A DNA stretch of 63,506 nucleotides, from assembly GCF_014698115.1 (NCBI RefSeq), contig NZ_JACJSJ010000044.1:1-63506 (forward strand), given 5' to 3'. Below, in pieces: positions 18,701 to 26,813 of this stretch (the stretch's first letter is position 1; the number at the start of each line of letters is the position of its first letter). The DNA is from Nostoc sp. FACHB-973. Its GTDB lineage: Bacteria > Cyanobacteriota > Cyanobacteriia > Cyanobacteriales > Nostocaceae. Made by a program: the position numbers and the translations under genes. The notes beneath the pieces were generated by a model. It was not told where the DNA came from. It saw only the letters and a program-made list of their open reading frames with translations, and did not search any database.

Positions 18701-19989
18701 CTGCCCAAGTCTTGTCGGGCAAACACACACAGTTCGCGCACAGCTTTGCTAATTTGATATCCACCGCCCTCAAGGGCATTAAAAAATCTGCGGCGGCTCT
18801 CTGGTGAGACTTCCACCATTTGATTCTCTGCATAAATACCCGTTCTCGCTTTATCAATCGCTATCTCGCTGATGTCTGTGGCAAAAATTTGGATCGGCGG
18901 TGGGGTTACTTTATTTGACAAAAACTCCAGCAAGGAGATAGCGATGGAATACACTTCTTCGCCCGTCGAACACCCAGCTACCCAAATCCGAATCGGCAAC
19001 TCTGCTGATTTGTTTTCGATGATGGTGGGAAAGACTCGCTCTTTCAACAGTTCAAATGCTTCGGGATCGCGGAAAAAATGGGTGACGTGGATCAGAATTT
19101 CTTCATAGAGCGCCTTGACTTCACTCGGATTGTTTTGCAAATACTGGGCATAATCCTCCAAGCGTTCTAGTTTATACAACAGCATTCGCCGCTGGATTCG
19201 GCGATCGAGGGTGTTGGGCTTGTAGTGGCTGAAGTCAACGCCAGTTTGCGATCGCAATAATACAAATATAGCCGCCAGGGCATCTCCCTGTTCGGGCAAC
19301 TTCTCAACCGCGATCAGTGGCAATGACTTAGAAATAAAAGGATTGCGACTGAGGTTTACCAGTTCCTCGGCGATTTTTTGCGGCGGTAGCACAAAATCCA
19401 CGTTCCCGGTGGCAACAGCAGTATTGGGCATACTATCGAATTTTGCCGTGTCTTCACACTGAGCAAAAGTCACGCCTCCAGCTGCCTTGATTGCCTTCAG
19501 CCCTAGTGAACCGTCTCCATCCGCCCCAGATAAAACTACTGCGATCGCTTTGTGCCCTCGATCTGCTGCCAATGAAGTAAAGAACGCATCAGCAGGCATA
19601 TATTTACCATGAACTTTTTCTCGCGGCGTGAGTTGCAACACCCCACCAGACAGCATCATCTTAGTGTTGGGCGGAATAATGTAGACCTGGTTAGGTTCCA
19701 CAGTCACGCCGTCTCGCACTTCATTGACGGGCATTGAAGTTGTTCTTCCTAGAATCTCGCTCAACAGACTCTTGTGGTTAGGATCTAAGTGTTGAATCAG
19801 CACAAATGCCATCCCTGTATCGGTAAGCAAATGTTTGAGTACCTGCGTAAATGCCTCTAATCCACCCGCAGAGGCGGCAATGCCAACGATGGGAAATAAA
19901 GCATCTTTATTGTCTTGCTGCTCTACGTCGAACGCTTCATTCGCGGTAGATTCAGATACAGGTCGTTCAGAGGGTTGATCGGATGTCAT
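15757..19989 (-). CDS. CheB-CheR-PAS-histidine kinase-receiver hybrid sensor
   Basis: One 1410-residue protein joins five modules. A CheB methylesterase domain (about 30-215) has Ser in GIAASAGG, His in LIQHLDPNH and Asp in LSGADGDGS. A CheR methyltransferase (about 230-490) has WVAGCSTGEEVYS and SCRNVLIYLD. A long coiled coil (about 655-760, NEEL repeats) leads into two PAS-like regions. A HisKA/HATPase kinase follows (NLSHELRNPLN, NLLSNAIKF, GLGLGLSIV), then a C-terminal receiver (AVDDQAD, LLADIGMP, AKP). No transmembrane segment is seen, so it is likely cytosolic. Such hybrids are common in cyanobacteria, and their methylation targets are mostly unknown. Every catalytic motif looks intact. 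Confidence 0.92.
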   Translation of the reverse strand: MTSDQPSERPVSESTANEAFDVEQQDNKDALFPIVGIAASAGGLEAFTQVLKHLLTDTGMAFVLIQHLDPNHKSLLSEILGRTTSMPVNEVRDGVTVEPNQVYIIPPNTKMMLSGGVLQLTPREKVHGKYMPADAFFTSLAADRGHKAIAVVLSGADGDGSLGLKAIKAAGGVTFAQCEDTAKFDSMPNTAVATGNVDFVLPPQKIAEELVNLSRNPFISKSLPLIAVEKLPEQGDALAAIFVLLRSQTGVDFSHYKPNTLDRRIQRRMLLYKLERLEDYAQYLQNNPSEVKALYEEILIHVTHFFRDPEAFELLKERVFPTIIENKSAELPIRIWVAGCSTGEEVYSIAISLLEFLSNKVTPPPIQIFATDISEIAIDKARTGIYAENQMVEVSPESRRRFFNALEGGGYQISKAVRELCVFARQDLGSDPPFSNLDLISCRNVLIYLDETLQKRILPIFHYSLNPTGFLLLGTSESTGKYSDLFIQIDKKYKIYTKKLTAIRPTFSFITSNYPIVKVDESKPTDENLSDELDLEKKTDQLILNRYAPVGVVINDKMDVLQFRGEIDLYLKLVPGKPSLNLFKMVREGLLIELRATIYQAQRQKILVRREGLRIEEGDLAKIINLEVIPFNPGTGEELYFLVLFESAPPTINNPSTVNPESEVQSDLTQEIVRLRLELATAIKERAATQEYLQAVIQEQEHINQDLKVANEEILSSNEELQSTNEELETAKEEIQATNEELNTTNEELRSRNLELHQVNNDLTNLLASINIPILILTLDLRIRRFTPMAQRLFNLIPADAGRPLSDIRANLDVPELETLILEVLDTLSIKELEVQTLGGHWYNLRIRPYRTTENKIDGVVLVLIDIDVLKRSAATLEQARNYAEGIVETVQVPLIVLDSDFRVNKANRSFYETFQVSPSETAQSLIFELGNGQWNLPGLRSLLEEILANDTSINNWEVEHSFERIGQKTMLLNGWKIIEQGEAQMILLAIEDISDRKQLELERSKLLEQEQSARQQAEIANRAKDEFLSNLSHELRNPLNTILGWAQLFRTRNLDSSAVIRAWEVVERSAKVQGQLIDDMLDVSRITSGKLHLNTRLIDLVSVVDAAIESIQFSAEAKSIEIVSQLNSATVVGDFDRLQQVLWNLLSNAIKFTPAGGRVGIMLEAGSTHAELRVSDTGIGIREDLLPYVFDRFRQGDSSSSKTSQGLGLGLSIVRHLIELHGGTVQAQSPGEGLGTTIIVRLPLRLMPPEITPPTYLEPSVLSETQHTLDGKNPPLTLEGLCILAVDDQADSRDLIKWMLEDFGAEVVIVTSAREAIATLTEFPGKYDVLLADIGMPEEDGFSLIRQVRALEAEAGGQIPAAAITAYATEQERQRAIDAGFQMHLAKPIELSELVLMIANLSGRGTDNS

Positions 19990-20330
19990 AAGACGCAGTT
20001 TAGTACCGCAATGCTTTGGCGGCTAAGGTTTATATTTTAAGTTGGTTTACCAAATAAAAGTAGGAGGCAGGAAGAAAATATATATTTTTACCTTCGCTAC
20101 TTTCTTTACAGCACCCTAATTTAATTTATGAAAAACAAAAAAATTGCTTATTTTTTGAACCGGGGGATTTAAACCCACGGTACTTGGTTAAAGGGGAAAG
20201 TTTTGAATACATCCTTTACCCCTTGACCTTTCCCCAGATATAAGGAAAGTGAAAAATGCTGATCCGAACTGTCATTACTTGTCAAAATTTAGACTACTAT
20301 ATTTAAGACATTAATTAGAGCTAGTTAGCA
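19990..20330. other. Intergenic region without a gene
   Basis: Apart from repeats such as the GGGGGATTTAAACCCACGG partial palindrome near 20162 I see nothing in this stretch. It should contain the promoter of the CheB-CheR hybrid. Confidence 0.35.
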
Positions 20331-20651
20331 TCAGCGCAAATGAAGATTATCGGCAATTGCTAAAATGCCAAGCACAGCAACAAAATCGTCAATAACTACA
20401 GGTTTAGCAAAGCATAGACTAAACCCAGCTAAAAGAGAACGTTGATACATATCTTCAGTTACAGCGCCTGTCAGAGCGATGGCTGGCACTGCTTTGCCTC
20501 GCTCTCCCGCAAGTGTTCTTACTTGGTGAATCAGAGTATAACCATCCTCTTTTGATGAGGAAATACCATTCAAGAGGACATCCGGTTGCCATTGAAAAAT
20601 ATTTCCATAGCTTGCTCTCCTAAAAATGTCGCTTGCACATTCACACCATAA
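20331..20651 (-). pseudogene. Response regulator receiver fragment, cut by IS630 copy 2
   Basis: Reading leftward from the IS edge, one frame gives YGVNVQATFLGEQAMEIF. After a frameshift another gives FQWQPDVLLNGIS and the rest of a receiver (EDGYTLIHQVRTL, AIALTGAVT, FAKPVVIDDF). The phosphoacceptor region that should read LLxDIxMPxEDG is LLNGISSSKEDG, so the Asp is lost. The first 45 or so residues are gone beyond the IS. It resembles the C-terminal receiver of the CheB-CheR hybrid next to it and is probably a decayed relative. Confidence 0.75.
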
Positions 20652-20712
20652 TACCACTTTTATATGAAGCTGCATATAATAGAGAAAACAAACTCGATAA
20701 ATTAAAAGAACA

Positions 20713-21773
20713 ATGAGCCGCCCTTTTAAGATTGAAATCGCAGAGAGCGAAGAAGAACTTAAAAAACGTCTACAAACAGCCAACTTAGGGAATCAAAAAG
20801 AAAAACTACAGATGCTGTGGTGGATAAAAAGTGGGCAGGTTAAAGAGCAGCAAGACATTGGAAAACGCTTGGCAAAAGATACTTCAACGGTCACAAGATG
20901 GTTGCAGAAGTATAGAACTGATGGGATATCAGGCTTATTAGAAATCAAAAAGGCACCAGGAGCAAAACGGAAAATCGATGATGCTGCGATCGCAGCACTT
21001 GAGGAGGAGTTAAAAACAGGAAAAGGCTTTAGTAGCTATGGTGCAATAGTTGAGTGGTTAAAAGAAGAACATGCACAAGATATAGAGTATGCAACGGTTT
21101 ATGCCTGGGTTCGATATCGATTAGGGGCAAAACTAAAAGTGCCTCGCCCTCAAAGCCATAACCAAGACGAGAAATTGGTATCTGAATTTAAAAAAAACTC
21201 GGAATCATTCTTAATTGTCTAGAAAAACATCTAGCACCCGGCAAGTGTGTTCGCTACCTGTGCCAGGATGAAACTAGGGTTGGACTGAAAACTCTTACAG
21301 GAAAAGTGATTACAGCTTCCGGAGTTAAGCCTACTGTTAAGGTGATATGGCCAAGAGATAACTTTTGGATTTATGGTGCAATTGAACCATTGACTGGAGA
21401 CCATTTCCTTTATGAGTATCCGAAGTTGAATGGCGAGTGTTTTCAACAGTTTTTGGACTGGCTATCTCAACAATTAGGTGGAGATTACGCTATTTTACAG
21501 GTTGACCAAGCACCTGCTCATACAAGTTCAGCGATTCGTTGGCCAGAAAATATTATTCCTCTGTTTCAACCACCTTCAGCCCCTGAACTCAATCCCATTG
21601 AAAGGCTTTGGCAGCTCCTTAAGAAACCACTCAAAAATCAACTTTTCTCTTCTTTACAGACTTTACGCGATCGCATCCAAGAAATATTTGACCAACTTAC
21701 ACTTGAGCAGGTAATATCTGTCTCTTCTTATAACTTTATTTTAGAGGCTCTTTTCTATGCAGCTTCATATTAA
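20713..21773 (+). CDS. IS630-family transposase, OrfA/OrfB joined by -1 frameshift
   Basis: OrfA is 20713-21222 (169 residues, with the HTH region TRWLQKYRTDGISGLLEI). OrfB continues in the -1 frame from the A8 run at 21190-21197 to 21773. It keeps all DDE residues: Asp in CQDETRVGL, Asp in ILQVDQAPAH and Glu in PELNPIERLW. Full frameshifted length is about 350 residues, normal for the family. Nothing suggests it is dead. Confidence 0.9.
21190..21197 (+). promoter_or_regulatory. A8 slippery site for -1 frameshift (IS630 copy 2)
   Basis: The OrfA frame reads TTT AAA AAA AAC TCG. After slipping back one base the ribosome reads on into LGIILNCLEKHLAPGKC and OrfB. The site matches copy 1. Confidence 0.75.
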
Positions 21774-21784
21774 ATTGGTATCAA

Positions 21785-22603
21785 ATGATTTTTGAGTACC
21801 ACATTCTCCGTCAGGTCATATTTGAAATTTTAGAAGAAGAAGCGGCTTTAGAGGTCAGGGAACGAGATATTATTATCGATTCCATTGAGCAAGCCGTTAA
21901 CGATGCAGCTACTGAATTTTCGCAGACGTTGCGAGATATTCAAGAGTTATTTATAGTGACACTGACTCACGATCTTAGAAACCCACTCAATGTCATAAAA
22001 ATGGGTACTCACCTGACTCTGCGTCGGCTTGAACAAGGAGACACTCATGCGAATATCGCGGCGAAAATGCTAAAAGCAGTCGAGCGTTTGAATTCGATGA
22101 TTCAAAATTTGCTCGATGCTAGTCGGCTGCGGGCAGGTCAGAGCTTAAAGTTTGAATTTGAAGAATGCAATTTAGACAGCATTGTTCAGGACGTAGTAGA
22201 GGATTTGAACTTTGCTTATGGAGAGCGGTTTATTGTAGTTTCTGATACTGCTATCAGGAGCAATTGCAGCCGTAAAGAGATACGACGGGTAATTGAAAAC
22301 TTAGCTATTAACGCCGTGAAGTATGGTGCTGCTGATACACCAATTACACTCACGCTTGAGCAAATTGAAACGCATATCAGCCTGACCATCCACAACGAAG
22401 GTGATCCGATTTCTTCAGAAGCTCAATCAATCTTATTTCAACAATTTCGTCGAACCATCTCTGCTGAGGATCAAACAGGATGGGGGTTAGGATTATTTTT
22501 AGCAAAGAGCATTATTGAAGCGCATCAGGGAACGATTGAAGTTGAAAGTGCCGAGGGCAAGGGGACGAGCTTTATTGTTAAGTTGCCTAAACTTTCCTAT
22601 TAG
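21785..22603 (+). CDS. Sensor histidine kinase, probably 5'-truncated by IS630
   Basis: The 272-residue frame starts six bases beyond the IS with IFEYHILRQVIFEILEEEAA, a helical stretch found in the middle of longer cyanobacterial kinases with an RsbRD-like N-terminal domain. It then has the HisKA box LTHDLRNPLN, the N box ENLAINAVKYG and the G boxes GWGLGLFLAK and GKGTSFIV. So the catalytic core is intact but the N-terminal sensory part (about 80-100 residues) is missing. The ATG at 21785 may drive a shortened soluble kinase, or the gene may be silent. Confidence 0.8.
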   Translation: MIFEYHILRQVIFEILEEEAALEVRERDIIIDSIEQAVNDAATEFSQTLRDIQELFIVTLTHDLRNPLNVIKMGTHLTLRRLEQGDTHANIAAKMLKAVERLNSMIQNLLDASRLRAGQSLKFEFEECNLDSIVQDVVEDLNFAYGERFIVVSDTAIRSNCSRKEIRRVIENLAINAVKYGAADTPITLTLEQIETHISLTIHNEGDPISSEAQSILFQQFRRTISAEDQTGWGLGLFLAKSIIEAHQGTIEVESAEGKGTSFIVKLPKLSY

Positions 22604-22926
22604 AGGATGTTTTAAAAGTCGAAACCAGTCAAAATTTTGCCCTTGTTCACCTATTACTAAATAAATCTCCTGCTTTGGTTTCTATACAAATATTGAAATT
22701 GCCTCTTAAAGCTTTGCACAGACTGATTTATAAGTTTCCAAACAGACATAATGTAGTACTAAGAGTAGGCGTATATGAGCGTTCATTTTCTCTGACTAAA
22801 GACAGTTTTATCCCTTCCTAAAGAGAGTAGTGAAACCTATATTATTTGTTTAGTATATAAATACTGTAATCAAAAATTAGCAATTTTTAGTCCAGCTAAG
22901 ATTAATCAAATTACTGTGTTTTAAAC
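22604..22926. other. Intergenic region without a gene
   Basis: About 320 AT-rich bases with no supported feature; the promoter of the following small membrane protein must lie near the end. Confidence 0.35.
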
Positions 22927-23118
22927 ATGAAGCTGCCTCAAATGATTGCCACAATATTTGCAGCAATTACCTTTGGATACCTTGGATCTCAATACTTAAG
23001 TAGAAATTTGATGTATCTCATCGGTGTTGGAATGGCTGGAGTTGGTGCAGTAACATCTGTGACTCCTTCTAAAACTAAAGAAAAATTAGAATCTGAATTT
23101 CAGCAACAACCAAAATAA
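22927..23118 (+). CDS. Small membrane protein
   Basis: The 63 residues hold two hydrophobic segments (about 5-22 and 28-46, the second glycine-rich: LIGVGMAGVGAVTSV) and a polar tail ending EFQQQPK. It would be a small inner- or thylakoid-membrane protein. I do not recognise a family. The composition is typical of a real protein, but no clear ribosome-binding site is visible. Confidence 0.5.
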   Translation: MKLPQMIATIFAAITFGYLGSQYLSRNLMYLIGVGMAGVGAVTSVTPSKTKEKLESEFQQQPK

Positions 23119-23604
23119 TTACAACTAAAGAAATAAATTGTTGAGAAATTTCACCTAAGTACTGATGGGGATGCTAAAGGAAATTGGTTTTATTTACCTG
23201 CTCTTAGTTATCCATATAAAATCGTACTAGTAAAATTCAGATTTTATGTAAGTAGTTACTTCTATAGTACAGGAGTCTTCTTCTTAGCCCCGTGGTTTGC
23301 TACTTACTAGAAATATAGTGTCATCCCAACTTGAACCATAATAAAGATTTTTTCTTAAATTCTCACAATTAATTAAAATATCTTCCAAATTTTAGTCTCC
23401 TGACTCTGCGTCAAAAAATTAAGGATAATTTTCATCTTTTGAATTAGAAATTCTTCCATTTAACTGCTATCTATCCTAAGCTAAGTAACCATTAGGATAG
23501 ATAATAATGCCAACAAAAATATCAGAGGTTACAGTGTTTCATCTAGGGTTAAACAATCTGTCTAACTGAATATTGTGACTAAAAGTTAATTCATCCAAGT
23601 CGTG
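23119..23604. other. Intergenic region without a gene
   Basis: Nearly 490 bases lie between convergent small genes with no supported coding frame, RNA gene or strong hairpin. Confidence 0.35.
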
Positions 23605-23889
23605 CTAACGAGTTGCATTCGGGTCACGATAAGCAGTAGATTCAGAGCGTTTACCTTTAGCTAAACCAGCTAAACCAGCCAGCCCTAACAAGCCCAGCCA
23701 GCCCCAGTCAAAACCGTTATCATCTCTGTTATTCACCCCTTGAGTAGAAGTGTCATCTGTACGTGAAGTAGTGTTTGTATCCCCAGATGTGTTGCTTTGG
23801 GCTGAGGCGGGCATAATTAAAGGAGTTACGGCAAGGCCCACTGCTAGAATGCTAAAGCCAATAACTTTTGATATGTCCGAACGCTTCAT
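23605..23889 (-). CDS. WGxxGxxG-type small exported/anchored protein
   Basis: From the ATG at 23889 (MKRSDISK) the product has 94 residues. It has a signal peptide-like N-terminus (VIGFSILAVGLAVTPLIMPASAQS, probable cleavage after ASA), a Ser/Thr/Asp/Asn-rich linker, and a C-terminal DWGWLGLLGLAGLAGL followed by basic KGKR. That order is the WGxxGxxG family pattern, a small cell-surface sorting-like module in cyanobacteria. An upstream start at 23931 would add 14 residues before the signal sequence and is less likely. Confidence 0.75.
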   Translation of the reverse strand: MKRSDISKVIGFSILAVGLAVTPLIMPASAQSNTSGDTNTTSRTDDTSTQGVNNRDDNGFDWGWLGLLGLAGLAGLAKGKRSESTAYRDPNATR

Positions 23890-24213
23890 AATTAGAACTC
23901 TGTTTTGGTATTCATACTTTATCAGTGTCAAGCTGAAACATACATCAGTCCAAAGCTACAAATGACGCTGCTCATAGAGTCCTAATAAAGTAGTATTTTA
24001 CTTAAATGAAAGTGTCAGCAGAGTGAGATTTCCTTCTTCAACGCTTCACTCTAAGCAACAACTGGGTTCTCCAGGAGGAACGAAACTCAGTTGTTATAGC
24101 GCACTCAACTGCCATCGCCACTTTTCAAAAGCTTGCTAGCAAATATCTACATAAAACTTACGCTAGCAACTAACACCACAGCTAGACGAAAAAAGTTGTT
24201 TGTTTAACTATAA

Positions 24214-24642
24214 ATGGACTTACAAATCTATGTTCCCTATTTCAATATGGTAGTTAAAACAGGAGTCAAACAAGATAGTACTAATAAGCTTATCCTTGTG
24301 TGCGATGATGTTGCAGACAACTGCTTTTTCTTCCAAACTCTTTTAGAAATGGAGGGTTATGAAGTTGAAACTGTCGATTCTGGAGCAGCAGCACTTACTT
24401 TTCTGGAATCTAAAATACCTGCCCTACTTCTACTGGATGTAATGATGCCTGTTATGAATGGATACGAAGTAGTTCGCCGCATTAAAAATAATCCTCTTTT
24501 AGAATCTTTACCTATTGTGTTGATCACAGCTGATGAAAAGGCATTTTTTCAGAAAGACTTTGATGTAAAGGTGCATGGAGTTATTCAAAAGCCCGTTGAT
24601 CCCGATGTATTAATAGGATATGTTCAAGCAACCTTACAGTAA
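24214..24642 (+). CDS. Single-domain response regulator
   Basis: The 142 residues have a short leader, then one receiver: LVCDDVADN (acidic pair), LLLLDVMMP (phosphoacceptor), LITADE (Thr position) and IQKPVDPDVL (Lys). All key residues are present and there is no output domain. A similar but broken receiver follows on the other strand. The upstream region contains the imperfect inverted repeat CAACTGGGTT/AAACTCAGTTG near 24057-24094, of unknown meaning. Confidence 0.85.
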   Translation: MDLQIYVPYFNMVVKTGVKQDSTNKLILVCDDVADNCFFFQTLLEMEGYEVETVDSGAAALTFLESKIPALLLLDVMMPVMNGYEVVRRIKNNPLLESLPIVLITADEKAFFQKDFDVKVHGVIQKPVDPDVLIGYVQATLQ

Positions 24643-24700
24643 TCGCATCATTTATAAACCTAATGTACCAATGAATTAGCTAGCATTTACCAAGGAATCT

Positions 24701-25000
24701 TTAATAATTCCAGTCTAAAATCTCTCGCACTATATAGGTGACTGTATCAATATCAATGGGTTTCTGGATAAAACCGTCACATTTTATTACATTTATCTTA
24801 TCAATATCTTAATCAAAACTTGTGACCAAAAGAATTGGTATAAATTGGAATTTAGTTAATTCTCTCAGGCGTTGAATAACTTCAAATCCATCCATTACAG
24901 GCATTTGAATATCTAGTATTAGCAAATCAGGTGGGTTAGGATTTGTTTCAAGAAAGGTTAGCCCTGCTGCACCCAAATCAATAATTTCAACTAAGGTGAT
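24701..25000 (-). pseudogene. Response regulator receiver remnant with an internal stop
   Basis: Translated leftward the region gives TLVEIIDLGAAGLTFLE, LLILDIQMPVMDGFEV, IPILLVTSFD, a TAA stop, then INVIKCDGFIQKPIDIDTV up to a stop at 24701. This is a receiver with its phosphoacceptor still present, but it lacks about 40 N-terminal residues and has one in-frame stop. It resembles the intact receiver at 24214-24642, so the two may descend from a duplication that left them facing each other. Confidence 0.75.
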
Positions 25001-25076
25001 TTTTGAAAAACAAAATACCAGCTAAAGTGGTTGAATCAAGATATCCCATTTGGGCAGAAGTGGATTTCTCTGCAAT

Positions 25077-25568
25077 CTAGACTCGACTTGCTTCATGGCT
25101 TTCTTTGTCAGGGAAATCACTTTTTGGTAAACAATGTTCCTTAAAGTCAAATGCAAGTGTTGGTTTTTTATCTGTGTTATCAAAATTATTGCAGATATCT
25201 AGTTTTGGTGATGGCTTTTTAGTTTTCGCTCTCTTGATAAAGGCGATGATATCTTCCCTAATTGCCTCCTGCTGTTGCATTAGACGAATCATTGGGACAG
25301 CACCAGGGGGGATTGAGCCTATACTTCGCCCTTTCCATACTCCATCAACTCGTTCTTCCCAGTTAAAACCCCATCGGTAATGAGTCGCGTTGTTTGGGTC
25401 ACGTTCACATATAACTCGTGGGTAAAAAACTATTGAACCATCAAGTAGCTTTTTCTTTTCGAGATACGGATAGAGGCATCCTTGGCTATGAAGTTGTACA
25501 CTTTTAAGGTCGTCCTCTAAGAATTTTTCGGGTATTGCAGATAACTCAGTTATTACTGATTTAGTCAT
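25077..25568 (-). CDS. Hypothetical protein
   Basis: The 163-residue protein starts MTKSVITELSAIPEKF and has a central HYRWGFNWEERVDGVWKGRSIGSIP stretch that looks like a reduced DNA-binding or repeat motif (YxWxxNWxEK-like), followed by helical and polar sequence. I cannot name the family. Its start overlaps the stop of the ASCH-like gene by four bases (ATGA-type), so the two are probably cotranslated in the leftward block. Confidence 0.6.
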   Translation of the reverse strand: MTKSVITELSAIPEKFLEDDLKSVQLHSQGCLYPYLEKKKLLDGSIVFYPRVICERDPNNATHYRWGFNWEERVDGVWKGRSIGSIPPGAVPMIRLMQQQEAIREDIIAFIKRAKTKKPSPKLDICNNFDNTDKKPTLAFDFKEHCLPKSDFPDKESHEASRV

Positions 25569-25956
25569 GCAGCCACCTCCATGACCAAATCATCGGGTAC
25601 TTCAAATATCCCCAGTTGCCCAATGTAAGGAATCGGTGTAATCTCGCGCGGATTCTCCAGCTTCCAGTGGTATTGCCTAGGTATTCCCCACCCAGACGCA
25701 ATTTGTGAAAATTGGCAGTCAACTATTGTGACAATACCGATGACTTGACCGCGACGTAGAGAGATTAATTCTGGGATTACTACCCCCATGCTTTGACAAA
25801 ATTCTTTCGCTAGCTGATACTCTTTTTTGGTACAAGTTTTTGCAGCGTGAATCAAAATGTCGCCGCGATAATGAATGGGCCAGCCTCGGTTTTCAATATT
25901 TTTAAGAGCAAAAATAATTGCCATGCCCAAGGCTGACGGACGGATAGCGCTTTCAC
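25565..25956 (-). pseudogene. ASCH-domain-like protein with a frameshift near its start
   Basis: The main frame reads AIIFALKNIENRGWPIHYRGDILIHAAK, as in ASCH-type RNA-binding proteins whose N-terminus is normally MKALSIRQPWAWAII. That missing N-terminus is visible in another frame: from a GTG at 25956 it reads VKALSVRQPWAW and ends at 25921. Loss of one G at TGG-CAATT would explain the break. The GTG lies six bases after the stop of the preceding gene, supporting it as the original start. As it stands the main frame could only start at a TTG at 25930. Sequencing error is also possible. Confidence 0.65.
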
Positions 25957-25961
25957 GGATT

Positions 25962-26342
25962 TTAAAACTCCAGTAATTGAATGTATGCGTCTAATGCTGC
26001 GATCGCTGGATGTGGATGTGGTTGTGAACGCAGTCCATTGCAGATTGTGGCAATAGTTCCAAGTTCTGTAAAGCTGAAGCTTATACTGGACTGTCGAGCC
26101 GCGCAGTGCTGAATAATCGTCAGTAGCACAAAATTCAACAATTGAATTGTAAAATCACGTCGATTAGCTAAATGTGTTTCTAAGTTATCAGTAATGATTT
26201 GGCGACTAGCAGTAAGAGAATTGCACTTTTCAACATTTGGTAAAATTCGGAGCTTGAACTTGTAATCGCGCTCAGTAGATAAACATTCATCAGGGGCAAG
26301 AGTTGCCCATTTATGGAAGAGTTGTTGGATAGTTGTACTCAT
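25962..26342 (-). CDS. Hypothetical protein
   Basis: This is a 126-residue, mostly helical protein (MSTTIQQLFHKWATLAPDECL) with no motif I recognise. It sits directly upstream of the ASCH-like gene with a six-base gap, so the two likely form one transcript. It starts 52 bases from the divergent coiled-coil gene at 26394, so the gap is a shared promoter region. Confidence 0.6.
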   Translation of the reverse strand: MSTTIQQLFHKWATLAPDECLSTERDYKFKLRILPNVEKCNSLTASRQIITDNLETHLANRRDFTIQLLNFVLLTIIQHCAARQSSISFSFTELGTIATICNGLRSQPHPHPAIAALDAYIQLLEF

Positions 26343-26393
26343 AAAGTCTGTAATTGTGAGTTTCTGCGAGAATAGAAAGAGAAAGGAGGGATT

Positions 26394-26798
26394 ATGACAA
26401 ACGCTTTTCCACCAGAAGATACCAGTGTAAGGTTTGATAATATTGATACTCGTCTAGAAGAGATCGGTGACGAACTGGATTTGCTGAGGACAGTACAAAA
26501 TGCTAACAGGCGGGAAACAAGGGGTAACTCCCAAACCATTGCTAGGTTAGAGCGTACCATTAGGGAACTGGCTGACATTGCACGCCTCCATCAGGAAGGA
26601 TTACGCGCGGCTCAAAGAGATGCTGAACGCGACCGCCAAGCCATAAGGGAAGTTGAACTTCAAGCTGACCGCGATCGAGAAGTTTTGCTTGCTTCCTTGC
26701 TTCAAGCAGAGCGCGACCGTCAAGCTTTTCAAGAAGAAATCCGCAGAATTTGGGAGTATTTACGCGATCGCAACGGCGGCAGCAGTACACCCAATTAA
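26394..26798 (+). CDS. Coiled-coil protein
   Basis: The start is well supported by AAAGGAGGG five bases before the ATG. The 134 residues form a long coiled coil (about 13-115), with heptad-like TRLEEIGDELDLL and repeated AxRDxERDRQAxxE units from about 65 onward, and a short Gly/Ser tail. It is the only rightward gene in this part of the block and lies just past the end of the dnaB gene, 15 bases tail to tail. The role is unknown; a structural or regulatory partner is a guess. Confidence 0.7.
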   Translation: MTNAFPPEDTSVRFDNIDTRLEEIGDELDLLRTVQNANRRETRGNSQTIARLERTIRELADIARLHQEGLRAAQRDAERDRQAIREVELQADRDREVLLASLLQAERDRQAFQEEIRRIWEYLRDRNGGSSTPN

Positions 26799-26813
26799 TT
26801 AACTCCATCGCCT

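Larger units (their letters stand above)
20654..21778 (+). mobile_element. IS630-family insertion sequence, copy 2
   Basis: This element is also 1125 bp and flanked by TA (20652-20653 and 21779-21780). Its inverted ends start CCACTTTTATATGAAGCTG at the left and finish CAGCTTCATATTAAATTGG at the right. It is oriented opposite to copy 1. The transposases differ at roughly 25 of the first 160 residues by eye, so the copies are related isoforms and not a recent duplication. It separates a receiver relic from a truncated histidine kinase. Confidence 0.92.

Noticed and set aside
7437..21778. Inversion between the two IS630 copies as the cause of the truncated genes
   Set aside because: Reversing the 8562-20653 segment does not join the DUF2600 or kinase pieces to their missing halves, and the copies differ too much to be a recent recombining pair.
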